DNA from: Pseudomonas baltica
Lineage (GTDB): Bacteria > Pseudomonadota > Gammaproteobacteria > Pseudomonadales > Pseudomonadaceae
Assembly: GCF_014235765.1 (NCBI RefSeq)
Contig: NZ_JACMYH010000002.1
Location: 372,001-436,000, forward strand
Length of the DNA: 64,000 bases
Direction of reading: 5' to 3'
The translations under genes were made by a program, and so were the position numbers. This document shows positions 16,615 through 27,346 of the stretch, in pieces. Below the pieces are notes generated by a model that was not told the origin of the DNA, made no database searches, and was given only the letters and a program-made list of their open reading frames with translations. Each line of letters opens with the position of its first letter. Within the stretch, counting starts at the first letter, position 1.

Positions 16615-17772
16615 ATGAAGCGAGTTCTGCTATCTATGCTTGTCAACGGTTTGGCCCTGACCTCACTGCACGCCGGCGCTGCCGACAAATATGACCTGCT
16701 GGTAGGCACCTATACCCAGGGTGCCAGCGAAGGCATCTACCGCTATGCCTTCGACAGCACCACTGGCCAGATCGAGGCGCAGCCACGGCAGACATTCAAG
16801 AGTTCCAACCCATCCTGGCTGACCTTGTCCCAGGACCAGCGGCGTCTGTTCGTGGTCAACGAAAACGGCCCCGGGCAGAAAGAAGTGGTCGGCAAAGTCA
16901 GCAGTTTCACAGTGGACGGCAACACCCACGAACTCAGCCAGGTCAGCCAGGTGGCCACCCGGGGCGATGAACCGACCCATTCCAGCCTGAGCCAGGACGG
17001 GCGCTACCTGTTCGTTTCCAACTATGCCGTGAACGCCAATCCAGGTGGCAGCCTGAGCGTGTTCAAGGTGGCCGAGAACGGCACGCTCAGCGAGGTGGTG
17101 CAACAGCTCAAGCACGTTGCCAGCCAGGTGAATCCCGAGCGTCAGGCCGGGCCGCATGTGCATTCGGTGGTATCGCTGCCCTCTGGCAACTACGTCTATG
17201 CCAGCGACCTGGGCGCCGACCGGGTGTACGTGTACCGCTACCAGCCCGAGTCTGCCGAGCGCCCACTGGTGCCGGCGCAACCTGCCTCGGTCCAGCTGCC
17301 GGACGGCAGTGGCCCGCGTCATCTGCTGTTCAGTCGCGATGGCAAGCACGCCTACCTGACCCTGGAAATGAGCGGTCAACTGGCCATGTTCGACGTCAGG
17401 GACGGCAACCTGGTACGCCAGCAACTGCTCGAACTGGGCACGGCCGGCAAGCAAAGCGCAAGCGGCGCGTTGCACCTGTCGGCCGATGGCCGCTTTCTCT
17501 ATGTGAGCAACCGCGGCACGGCGAATCAGATGCTGGTGTTCAGCGTTGCAGCCGGCAATGGCCAGCTCGAGGAAATCCAGCGTCGTGACGTAGACGGCGA
17601 TCATCCGCGTGAATTCACCCTCGACCCCACCGGCCACTTCCTGTTGATCGCCAACCAGAAAAGCAACCAGATCACCGTGCTCAGGCGCGATGCGAGCACC
17701 GGCAAGCTGGGTGAGACGGTGCAGCGCTTCGCGCAGGATGCCCCCTCGGACGTAAAATTCCTCACCCGATGA
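16615..17772 (+). CDS. Periplasmic lactonase, seven-bladed propeller (YbhE/Pgl family)
   Basis: The 385-residue protein starts with a Sec signal peptide (about residues 1-23), so it is exported. The mature part is a lactonase-type propeller with repeated blade motifs such as VGTYTQGASEGIYRY, FVSNYAVN and LYVSNRG, and the conserved GPRHLLFS segment. Relatives include cytoplasmic 6-phosphogluconolactonases and cyclic muconate or gluconolactone-hydrolysing enzymes. The signal peptide and Gcd elsewhere in the window make periplasmic gluconolactone a reasonable but unproven substrate. The gene is monocistronic and convergent with sbcC. Confidence 0.8.
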   Translation: MKRVLLSMLVNGLALTSLHAGAADKYDLLVGTYTQGASEGIYRYAFDSTTGQIEAQPRQTFKSSNPSWLTLSQDQRRLFVVNENGPGQKEVVGKVSSFTVDGNTHELSQVSQVATRGDEPTHSSLSQDGRYLFVSNYAVNANPGGSLSVFKVAENGTLSEVVQQLKHVASQVNPERQAGPHVHSVVSLPSGNYVYASDLGADRVYVYRYQPESAERPLVPAQPASVQLPDGSGPRHLLFSRDGKHAYLTLEMSGQLAMFDVRDGNLVRQQLLELGTAGKQSASGALHLSADGRFLYVSNRGTANQMLVFSVAAGNGQLEEIQRRDVDGDHPREFTLDPTGHFLLIANQKSNQITVLRRDASTGKLGETVQRFAQDAPSDVKFLTR

Positions 17773-17829
17773 TGGTCGGCCGTTGACCCCCGGCTGCGCG
17801 GCAGTAGGCGCAACCGTGGGAACGCCGCC

Positions 17830-20800
17830 TCAGCCGGTGACCTGCACGCTGCTCAAGCCGTTGCCCAGGCGCCGCACCTGAATCTGCACCGGAATGCGCT
17901 CGTGCATCTCCTGCACGTGGGAAATCACTGCCACCTTGCGGCCCTGCGCCTGCAGGCCGTCGAGGGCGTCCATGGCCAGCTGCAGCGACTCGGGATCCAG
18001 GCTGCCGAAGCCTTCGTCGATGAACAGCGACTCGATGCGCAGTGTGCTCGAGGCCATCGACGCCAGGCCCAAAGCCAATGCCAGTGAAACCAGAAACGTT
18101 TCCCCGCCCGACAACGAATGCACCGAGCGCAGTTCGTCGCCCATTTCCGTGTCCAGCACCAGTAACCCGAGCATGCTGCCGCCGCGCTTGAGCCGGTAGC
18201 GCCGCACCAGCTGGCGCAGTTGCACGTTGGCGTGGTGCACCAGCAGGTCGAGGTTGTAGGCCTGGGCAATCTTGCGGAAGCGATCGCCCTCGGCCGAGCC
18301 GATCAGCGCCGCCAGTCGCGCGCAGCGCTGGTAGAGCGCATCGGCCTCGGCAATCTGCGTCTGCAGGGCCTGGTTGGCACCGTGCCGGCGCTGGTCTTCG
18401 GTCTGCCGGGCGCGCAGTTCGGCGCAGTGATGTTCCTGCCGTTCGGCGTCCAGCAGCAGGGCGGCGTGTTGTGCGTCCAGTGCTTCGGCGCTGGCGATCG
18501 CGTCGAGCTCTGCGCGATGGGCCTGCTGGCGCTGTTCGCGTTCGTGCAGGCGGATGCGCGCCTGTTCCAAGGCCCTTTCCGTGGTTTGCAGGCGGCTGCG
18601 CAGCGCATCGACCTGGGGTTCATCGATGGCGAGCAGTGCCCGCAACCCATCGTCGTCCAGTTGCGGACGCTGCTCGCGCCAGGCGTGCAGGGCTTGCTGC
18701 ACGTCGGCCAGGGCTCGCTGCAGTTGGGCCTGCTGCTGAGTGTCGGCCTCCAGGGCGCTGGCGGTCTGCACTGTCTGGGTTCGTAGATCCTGTTGCTGGC
18801 GGTCGACTTGCCGTTCCTGCTCGCGCGCCGTCTCGACCTGATCGTGCAAGGCCGTCTGCCAGGCGGCAGCCTGGGCATGCTCGCCCAGCAATTCGCGCAG
18901 CCGTGCTTCGCAGGTCTGCAGGTGCGTGGACAGTGCCGCGACCCGCAGGCGTTGCTGCTCGCAGTCGGTTCGGTGCCGCGCATGCTCGCTGCGGGCCTGC
19001 TCGATGCGGCGCGCGCGGGTGTCGAACTCGGCCTGTTCCTCGTCCCGCTGCTCGATCTGCGCCAGACGCTCGCCGATGCTCTGCTCCAGCGCCATGAACG
19101 TCTGTGCCGGTTGCTCGCGCAGGGCCTGCAGGCGAGCGGCGGGCAACTGGCTGGCCAACGCCTGCAGCTCTTCGTCGAGCCGTTGCCGGTCGGCGTCAAC
19201 GTGGGCCTGATGCGCCTGCAGCGTCTGCCGCGCCTGCTGGCTGGTTTCCCCAGCTTGCGCCACGGCGCGCTGCAAGGTGGTTGCCTGCTGTTGCAAGGCC
19301 AGCAGGCTGTTCTGCTGCCGTTCATCCTCATCGATCAGGCGAGTGTGGCTGGCCACGGTGTCGCGCAGCCAGTCATCCGCCTGCTCGGCGTCGGCAAGGG
19401 CAGGGTAGAGCGGATGCCGGGCCAATTCGGCGCCATCCGGCTGGTCGAGCAATTGTTGCTCCTGCGCCTTGAGCTGCTTGTGCTGCTCGATCAGCGCGCC
19501 GACTTCGGTACGCAGCTCGATCAGGCGTTCGGACAGCGGCTTCAGCGCAGCGCGCGCGCGTTGCTCTTCATCGTCATCGTGCGCCGATAGCGCCTGCAAC
19601 AGCGCCTCGGGAGCGTGATAGGGGTGCTCGACACTGCCACAGACCGGGCAGGGCTGTTCGGGCTGCAACCGTTCGCGCAACTGTTCGACGCTTTCGCTGC
19701 GCGCCAGGCGCTGGCGTTCGAGCAGTTGCAGGGTCAACGTCAGGGCTTGCTCGGCGTGTTCGTGGGCCGCGCGGACCTCCAGCCCCTGCGCGGTCAGTTG
19801 CTCGCGCCGGGCCAGCAAGGTGGCCTGCTGCTGGCGTCCTTGTTCAAGACGTTCCTGGACAGCGTTGCGCCGCTGCCACAGCCGTTCCAGTTCCTGTACA
19901 CCGCCCAGCGCCAGGCGTTGCTGTTGCAGACGCTGGGTCAGTTGCTGCAAGCGCTCAGGCAGCTCCTCGACGCCGCACGGGGCATGCTGAAAGACGCGGG
20001 CAAGGTCTGTTTGATGCGCTTCCAGGCTCGTCTGTGTGGCGTGTGCCTGAGCCTGCAAGTCTGGCAGCTCGGTCTGACCCTGGCGCAGGCGACTGCTCAG
20101 CGTCACCACGTGCTGCAGGCGTGGCAGGTAGGCGTTCCAGGTGGTGGCCAGCGGTGCCAGCTCGGCGCTGCGTTCGAGCGAGTCGGCGACCTGCTGCAGG
20201 CGTTTGCCAGTCTCGGCCTGTTGCTGCTCCATGCCCAGCAACGCCTGCGCCCCGGACGAAAGCTGCCGCTCTGCTTCGGCCAGCGCCGGATTCAGGGGTT
20301 CGAGCTCGGCCTGCAATCGGCTCCGGTTCGACTGCTCGTCGAAGGCCTGCTGCAACCGGGGCTGCGCTTCGGCCTGTTGCGCCAACGCCTGATGCAGCGT
20401 GCGCTCGGCCTGTTCGCGTTGCTCGTCCAGTTGCTGGCGCTGCAGCGCTTGCTGTTGCTGCCGCGAACGCGACAGCTCGATGCGTTCGGCCAAGGGCAGG
20501 AGTTGGGTGTGCACTTCCTGCTCGCGGCCGAACAGGTAGCGTTGCGGTGCCAGTTGTTCGAGCATGTGCAGTTGGAAACGCTGCTCGGCGCCTGCTTCCC
20601 ACGCCTGGGACGCGTCTTCCACCTGCTGCCGTGCCGCCTGGCAGTCGTCGGTCAGGCGCTGGTCTTCGCGGTGCCACTGCTGCTGCCGTTCCACCTCCTT
20701 GAGGCGCGCTTGCTGCTGGCGCAGTTGCTCGCTGGCGCTCTGGAACTCCAGGTCCAGGGCCGTACGGGCCTCGACCGCCAGTGGCGCGATGCCGGTGGCC

Positions 20801-21462
20801 TGGTCTTGCCAGTGCTTGAGCTGCTCGCGGGCGTCGCGGCTCTTTTCGAAGGCGCGCTTGCCCAGGCGCGTGTACAGCGCCGTGTCGGTAAGCTTTTCCA
20901 GCAGCTCGCTGCGCTCGTTGTCATCGGCCTTGAGAAAGGCACTGAACTCGCTCTGCGCCAACATCACCGCACGGGTGAACTGTTCGAAGTTGAGCCCCAG
21001 GCGAGCCTCGAGCAGTTGCTTGTATTCACCTTTCTGGCTGGCCAGTAGCTGGTCGTTGTCCAGGTCGCGCAGCGACTGCCGGCTGTTCTGCAACTTGCCG
21101 CCGGGTTTGTCCCGTGCGCGGTTGGCTTCCCAGCGCGCGCGATAGCGACGACCGTCGACGCCGAGGAAATCCACTTCCGCGTAGCCTGCCCCGGTACCAC
21201 GACGCAACAAGGTGCGCGGGTCGTAACTGCCGATCTCGCCATCGGCGTCCGGCACCTTGGCGCTCTGCGACGCGTTGCCCAGGCGCGGCACGGCGCCGAA
21301 CAAGGCCAGGCACAGGGCATCGAGCAAAGTGCTCTTGCCCGCGCCGGTGGGGCCAGTAATGGCGAACAGACCAGCACTGGCCAGTGGTTCGGCAGTGAAA
21401 TCCAATTCGAACGGACCGGCCAGCGAGGCCAGGTTCTTCAGGCGAATGGCCAGGATCTTCAT
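17830..21462 (-). CDS. sbcC: Exonuclease SbcC (Rad50-like) subunit
   Basis: The 1210-residue SMC-like ATPase works with SbcD to cut DNA hairpins and process double-strand ends. The Walker A motif GPTGAGKST is at residues 37-45. A long glutamine-rich coiled coil is split near residue 605 by the zinc hook CPVC. The signature LSGGETF and Walker B SLFIDEGFGSLD lie near the C-terminus. The length is at the upper end for the family because of the long coiled coil. The start overlaps the sbcD stop by four bases (ATGA), which supports translational coupling. Confidence 0.96.
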   Translation of the reverse strand: MKILAIRLKNLASLAGPFELDFTAEPLASAGLFAITGPTGAGKSTLLDALCLALFGAVPRLGNASQSAKVPDADGEIGSYDPRTLLRRGTGAGYAEVDFLGVDGRRYRARWEANRARDKPGGKLQNSRQSLRDLDNDQLLASQKGEYKQLLEARLGLNFEQFTRAVMLAQSEFSAFLKADDNERSELLEKLTDTALYTRLGKRAFEKSRDAREQLKHWQDQATGIAPLAVEARTALDLEFQSASEQLRQQQARLKEVERQQQWHREDQRLTDDCQAARQQVEDASQAWEAGAEQRFQLHMLEQLAPQRYLFGREQEVHTQLLPLAERIELSRSRQQQQALQRQQLDEQREQAERTLHQALAQQAEAQPRLQQAFDEQSNRSRLQAELEPLNPALAEAERQLSSGAQALLGMEQQQAETGKRLQQVADSLERSAELAPLATTWNAYLPRLQHVVTLSSRLRQGQTELPDLQAQAHATQTSLEAHQTDLARVFQHAPCGVEELPERLQQLTQRLQQQRLALGGVQELERLWQRRNAVQERLEQGRQQQATLLARREQLTAQGLEVRAAHEHAEQALTLTLQLLERQRLARSESVEQLRERLQPEQPCPVCGSVEHPYHAPEALLQALSAHDDDEEQRARAALKPLSERLIELRTEVGALIEQHKQLKAQEQQLLDQPDGAELARHPLYPALADAEQADDWLRDTVASHTRLIDEDERQQNSLLALQQQATTLQRAVAQAGETSQQARQTLQAHQAHVDADRQRLDEELQALASQLPAARLQALREQPAQTFMALEQSIGERLAQIEQRDEEQAEFDTRARRIEQARSEHARHRTDCEQQRLRVAALSTHLQTCEARLRELLGEHAQAAAWQTALHDQVETAREQERQVDRQQQDLRTQTVQTASALEADTQQQAQLQRALADVQQALHAWREQRPQLDDDGLRALLAIDEPQVDALRSRLQTTERALEQARIRLHEREQRQQAHRAELDAIASAEALDAQHAALLLDAERQEHHCAELRARQTEDQRRHGANQALQTQIAEADALYQRCARLAALIGSAEGDRFRKIAQAYNLDLLVHHANVQLRQLVRRYRLKRGGSMLGLLVLDTEMGDELRSVHSLSGGETFLVSLALALGLASMASSTLRIESLFIDEGFGSLDPESLQLAMDALDGLQAQGRKVAVISHVQEMHERIPVQIQVRRLGNGLSSVQVTG

Positions 21463-22700
21463 GGGGTTTCGCCCTCCAACTGCACTTCCTGCAACAACCG
21501 AGCAAAGTCATCCAGGGTCTGTTCGTCCACCTCGCTGCCATAACTGTCCAGCCAGGCGCGGCTGAACAATTCGTGGGGGCTGAGCTGATCCAGTTCGATC
21601 AAGGCACCGACGTCTTCGTTGTCGGCGTTGGCGCGCCCGGCGTATTCGGCGGCGATCCGCACCAGACGCACGGCCTTGCCTTGCAGGGCGGTTTCGATGT
21701 GCTGGCGCAGGTCCGGTTGTGGCTCGTCGAGTACCACTCGCACTTCCAGCCAGGGGTAGCTCAGGAGGTCGGCCAACAGGTCCACGTCCGGCAGTTGCTG
21801 TAACTGTTCGCGCACCTGCGGCAAGGGCGCCGGGCCGATGCGCAACAGGTCGACGGCGCGTGGGATGAGGATCGGTTCCACACTCACCAGTTGCTCGCCA
21901 GCGCATTCGATCTCGAGGATCTGATGCGGGTATTCGATTTCGGAAAATGACAGCGGGATGGGTGAACCGCTGTAGCGAATGCGCGATTCGCCGTTGACCT
22001 TCTGCGGCTTGTGCAGATGGCCCAGGGCAACGTAGCTGATGCTGGCATCGAACAGGCTGGCCGGCAGGGCCTCGGCGCTGCCGATCACCAGGCTGCGCTC
22101 GGACTCCATCGACACCGAACCGCCGGCCATGTGCGCATGGCTGATGGCAATCAGCGCCTGCCCCGACGAGCGTCGGGCATTGGCGGCGGCAATCAGCATT
22201 TCGTGCACACGGGCGATGCCCTGCAGGTAATCCTCGCCCAGGGCTGCGCCGGTCACCTCGGCAGGGCGCAGGAAGGGCAGGGCCAGGCACCAGGCTTGCA
22301 CTTCGCCCTTGGCATCGGGCAGCGGCAGCAACAGCCGTTCGCTGTCGAGGCGGCCATCCTCGAGCCACATCACCCGGCCCAGCGCGTGGGTGCGCAGGCG
22401 GCGCATCAACGGCCCGGGCAGTTCGATGCGCGAACCCGAGTCATGGTTGCCGGCGATCATCACGATGGTCAGCTGCGGCTGCTGCTCGTGGGCGCTGACG
22501 ATGAAGTTGTACAAGCGCTCCTGGGCGCGCACGGGCGGGTTGACCGTGTCGAAGATATCGCCTGCCACCAGCAGCACGTCGGGTTGGCGCTCGGCGAGCT
22601 GGCGCAGCAACCAGCGCAGGAAGCTTGCGTGTTCGAAGTCGCGCTCCTGACCGTGCAGGCTTTGGCCGAGGTGCCAGTCGGAGGTGTGGAACAGGCGCAT
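21459..22700 (-). CDS. sbcD: Exonuclease SbcD (Mre11-like) subunit
   Basis: The 413-residue protein carries the metallophosphoesterase signature motifs SDWHLGQ (Asp8, His10), GDIFD, GNHDS, SHAH and GHLH, which bind two manganese ions. It provides the nuclease activity of the SbcCD complex. I chose the ATG at 22700 because MRLFHTSDWHLGQ is the conserved N-terminus and a TGGAG box precedes it. The 29-residue in-frame extension is dropped. It is the first gene of the sbcDC operon and is divergent from kdp. Confidence 0.96.
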   Translation of the reverse strand: MRLFHTSDWHLGQSLHGQERDFEHASFLRWLLRQLAERQPDVLLVAGDIFDTVNPPVRAQERLYNFIVSAHEQQPQLTIVMIAGNHDSGSRIELPGPLMRRLRTHALGRVMWLEDGRLDSERLLLPLPDAKGEVQAWCLALPFLRPAEVTGAALGEDYLQGIARVHEMLIAAANARRSSGQALIAISHAHMAGGSVSMESERSLVIGSAEALPASLFDASISYVALGHLHKPQKVNGESRIRYSGSPIPLSFSEIEYPHQILEIECAGEQLVSVEPILIPRAVDLLRIGPAPLPQVREQLQQLPDVDLLADLLSYPWLEVRVVLDEPQPDLRQHIETALQGKAVRLVRIAAEYAGRANADNEDVGALIELDQLSPHELFSRAWLDSYGSEVDEQTLDDFARLLQEVQLEGETP

Positions 22701-22792
22701 GAAGGCTCCAGGGGGCAGGGAAGGCCGCCATGATAGCCGTTCGGCCCCGGCGTTCCCATGCGCCGCGCTGGGCAGGATGTGACCCACCGATC

Positions 22793-22843
22793 TTTACGCG
22801 TTCTTTACGGCGACGCCGGGGTATCGATCTCGCGCCTTTACGC
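22793..22843 (+). promoter_or_regulatory. Three CTTTACG heptamers upstream of kdpF
   Basis: CTTTACG occurs at 22793, 22804 and 22837, so the starts are 11 and 33 bases apart, one and three helical turns. They lie 56-106 bp before kdpF, on the same face of the DNA. OmpR-family regulators such as KdpE bind direct repeats with this spacing, so this is a candidate KdpE site. Confidence 0.5.
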
Positions 22844-22898
22844 CCAGGCCTTGGAGAATGTCGACAAGCGGCGCCCGCCGTGCCTGGAGATATTGCTC

Positions 22899-22988
22899 AT
22901 GTCTGTTCTGGACGGCCTGTTCCTGCTGCTGGCCATCGGCTTGTTCGTGTACCTGCTCGTCGCCCTCTTGCGCGCCAGTGGAGGCTAG
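22899..22988 (+). CDS. kdpF: KdpF, small subunit of the K+-transporting ATPase
   Basis: The 29-residue single-helix membrane protein (MSVLDGLFLLLAIGLFVYLL core) stabilises the KdpABC complex, as in E. coli. Its position six bases before kdpA identifies it. The frame is open further upstream, but a purine-rich GGAGA box and the hydrophobic helix place the start at 22899. It is the first gene of the kdp operon. Confidence 0.88.
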   Translation: MSVLDGLFLLLAIGLFVYLLVALLRASGG

Positions 22989-22994
22989 TCGGTC

Positions 22995-24689
22995 ATGCAC
23001 AGTCACGATTTCGCACTGATAGCGGCCTTCCTCGCCCTGGTGTTGCTGCCCGCGCCCTGGCTTGGACGTTTCTACTACAAAGTCATGGAAGGCCAGCGCA
23101 CCTGGCTCAGCGTACCGCTGCAGCCAGTGGAAAGGCTTTGCTACCGGTTCGCCGGTATCGACCCGCAACAGCAGCAGAGTTGGCAGCGCTACGCCCTGGC
23201 TCTGCTCGCCTTCAATCTGGCCGGGTTCGGCGTGTTGTTCGCCCTGCTCATGCTGCAAGGCTACCTGCCGCTCAATCCCCAGCACCTGCCTGGCCAGGAG
23301 TGGACCCTGGCGTTCAACACCGCCGTCAGCTTCATGGCCAACACCAACTGGCAGGCCTACAGCGGCGAAACCTCGCTCAGCTACCTCAGCCAGATGGCCG
23401 GGCTGGGTGTGCAGAATTTCCTCAGCGCCGCAACCGGCCTGGCCGTGCTGGTAGCGCTGTGTCGCGGCATCAGCCGGCGCTCGGCCAGTACTCTTGGCAA
23501 CTTCTGGGTCGATGTGACCCGCGCCACATTGTATGGCCTGCTGCCGCTGGCGCTGCTGCTGGCCGTGTTCCTTCTATGGCAGGGCGTGCCGCAGACGTTC
23601 GCCCCGTACGTGGAAGCGCTGACCCTGCAAGGCAACGCGCAGACCATCCCGCTCGGCCCGGCTGCAAGCCAGATCGCCATCAAGCAGTTGGGCACCAACG
23701 GCGGCGGATTCTTCGGGGTCAACTCGGCGCATCCGTTCGAGAATCCCACGGCGTGGAGCAATCTGTTCGAATTGGCAGCCATTCTGACCATCCCGGCCGC
23801 CTTGGTCTTCACCTTCGGCCATTACGTCAAGGACCTGCGCCAGAGCCGGGCGATTCTGGCCTGCATGCTGACCCTGTTGCTGCTGGGCATCGGCTTGTCG
23901 CTGTATGCCGAGCAGCAACCCAACCCGCTGCTGGCCAGCGCCATGGTCGAGCAGGCGGCCCCGCTGGAAGGCAAGGAAAGCCGCTTCGGCACCACGGCCA
24001 GTGTGCTCTGGTCGGTGACCACCACGGCCGCCTCGAACGGTTCGGTCAATGCCATGCACGACAGCCTCAACCCGCTCTCCGGGATGGTCGCTCTGGTCAA
24101 CATGATGCTCGGCGAGGTGATTTTCGGCGGCGTTGGCGCCGGTCTCTACGGCATGCTGCTCAACGTGCTGCTGACCGTGTTCCTGGCCGGACTGATGATC
24201 GGTCGAACCCCCGAGTACCTGGGCAAGAAGCTGCAGGCACGCGAGGTCCGCTGGCTGGTGGCGAGCCTGCTGGTGATGCCGGTCGGCGTGCTGGTGCTCA
24301 GCGCCATCGCCGTCAGCCTGCCGGGGCCGGCGAGCGCCGTGAGCAATCCGGGCCCCCATGGCTTCACGCAGTTGCTGTATGCCTACACCTCGGCCAGCGC
24401 CAACAACGGTTCGGCCTTCGCCGGCCTGTCCGCCAACACCGCCTTTCACAACCTGATGCTGGGCCTGGGCATGCTGATCGGGCGCTTCGGCTACATCCTG
24501 CCGGTACTTGCCCTGGCCGGGGCGCTGGCCAGCAAGAACGCCAGTGCGCCCAGCGCCGACAGCTTCGCCACCCATGGCCTGCTGTTCATCACCCTGCTGA
24601 CCGTGACCCTGCTGATAGTGGGCGGCCTGACTTTCCTGCCGGTGCTGGCCCTGGGGCCGATCGCCGAGCACTTGAACCTGCATTTCTGA
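22995..24689 (+). CDS. kdpA: K+-transporting ATPase subunit A
   Basis: The 564-residue membrane subunit belongs to the superfamily of K+ transporters and forms the selectivity pore of the Kdp pump. Around ten hydrophobic helices are visible. The four pore-loop segments include [32 protein letters not shown] and [14 protein letters not shown], the strongly conserved filter regions. The length is normal. It lies between kdpF (6-bp gap) and kdpB (10-bp gap). Confidence 0.97.
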   Translation: MHSHDFALIAAFLALVLLPAPWLGRFYYKVMEGQRTWLSVPLQPVERLCYRFAGIDPQQQQSWQRYALALLAFNLAGFGVLFALLMLQGYLPLNPQHLPGQEWTLAFNTAVSFMANTNWQAYSGETSLSYLSQMAGLGVQNFLSAATGLAVLVALCRGISRRSASTLGNFWVDVTRATLYGLLPLALLLAVFLLWQGVPQTFAPYVEALTLQGNAQTIPLGPAASQIAIKQLGTNGGGFFGVNSAHPFENPTAWSNLFELAAILTIPAALVFTFGHYVKDLRQSRAILACMLTLLLLGIGLSLYAEQQPNPLLASAMVEQAAPLEGKESRFGTTASVLWSVTTTAASNGSVNAMHDSLNPLSGMVALVNMMLGEVIFGGVGAGLYGMLLNVLLTVFLAGLMIGRTPEYLGKKLQAREVRWLVASLLVMPVGVLVLSAIAVSLPGPASAVSNPGPHGFTQLLYAYTSASANNGSAFAGLSANTAFHNLMLGLGMLIGRFGYILPVLALAGALASKNASAPSADSFATHGLLFITLLTVTLLIVGGLTFLPVLALGPIAEHLNLHF

Positions 24690-24699
24690 GGCCTGGACA

Positions 24700-26754
<2,055 letters not shown>

Positions 26755-26767
26755 CCCTGGAGCTTGA

Positions 26768-27331
26768 ATGATGAACAGTTTGTTGCGTCCGGCCTTGAGC
26801 CTGATTCTGTCGATGACCCTGCTCACTGGCGCGGCCTATCCACTGCTGGTGTGGGGGGTAGGCCAGTTGGCATTCTCTACCCAGGCCAACGGTAGCCTGG
26901 TGCGCGATGCGCAGGGCGAGGTGCGCGGTTCCGCTTTGCTCGCCCAGGCCTTTACCGATGAGCGTTGGTTTCATTCACGGCCTTCGGCGGCGGACTACGG
27001 CACACTGGCCAGCGGTGCGAGCAACCTGGCGCCGAGCAATCCCGCACTGGGCACTCGCGTGCTGGCGCAGGCCGATCAACAGTTCGATGCGCAGCAAGGT
27101 CCGGTTCCGCTGGCGCTGTTGACCACCTCGGCCAGCGGCCTGGACCCTCATCTGCCACCGGCGGCGGTGAACTACCAGGTGCCACGGGTGGCACGCGAGC
27201 GCGGCCTCGCCGAGTCAGCCCTGCGCGCGCTGGTGCAGGCACATACCGAAGCGCCCCTCGTCGGCCCGGCCGTGGTCAACGTACTGGCTTTGAACCAGGC
27301 GCTGGATCGGCTACCGTCGCAGTCCCGATGA
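26768..27331 (+). CDS. kdpC: K+-transporting ATPase subunit C
   Basis: The 187-residue subunit has one N-terminal membrane helix (about residues 8-30) and a periplasmic domain with the conserved segments [19 protein letters not shown] and [13 protein letters not shown]. It stabilises the Kdp complex. Two consecutive ATGs are present, and the first (26768) is used here. The kdpD gene starts 15 bp downstream, which shows one kdpFABCDE transcription unit. Confidence 0.96.
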   Translation: MMNSLLRPALSLILSMTLLTGAAYPLLVWGVGQLAFSTQANGSLVRDAQGEVRGSALLAQAFTDERWFHSRPSAADYGTLASGASNLAPSNPALGTRVLAQADQQFDAQQGPVPLALLTTSASGLDPHLPPAAVNYQVPRVARERGLAESALRALVQAHTEAPLVGPAVVNVLALNQALDRLPSQSR

Positions 27332-27346
27332 TGACGAGCCTGCGCC

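Noticed and set aside
16663..17637. A 324-codon minus-strand frame inside the lactonase gene
   Set aside because: No family-like motifs. The plus strand carries a full propeller protein with signal peptide.
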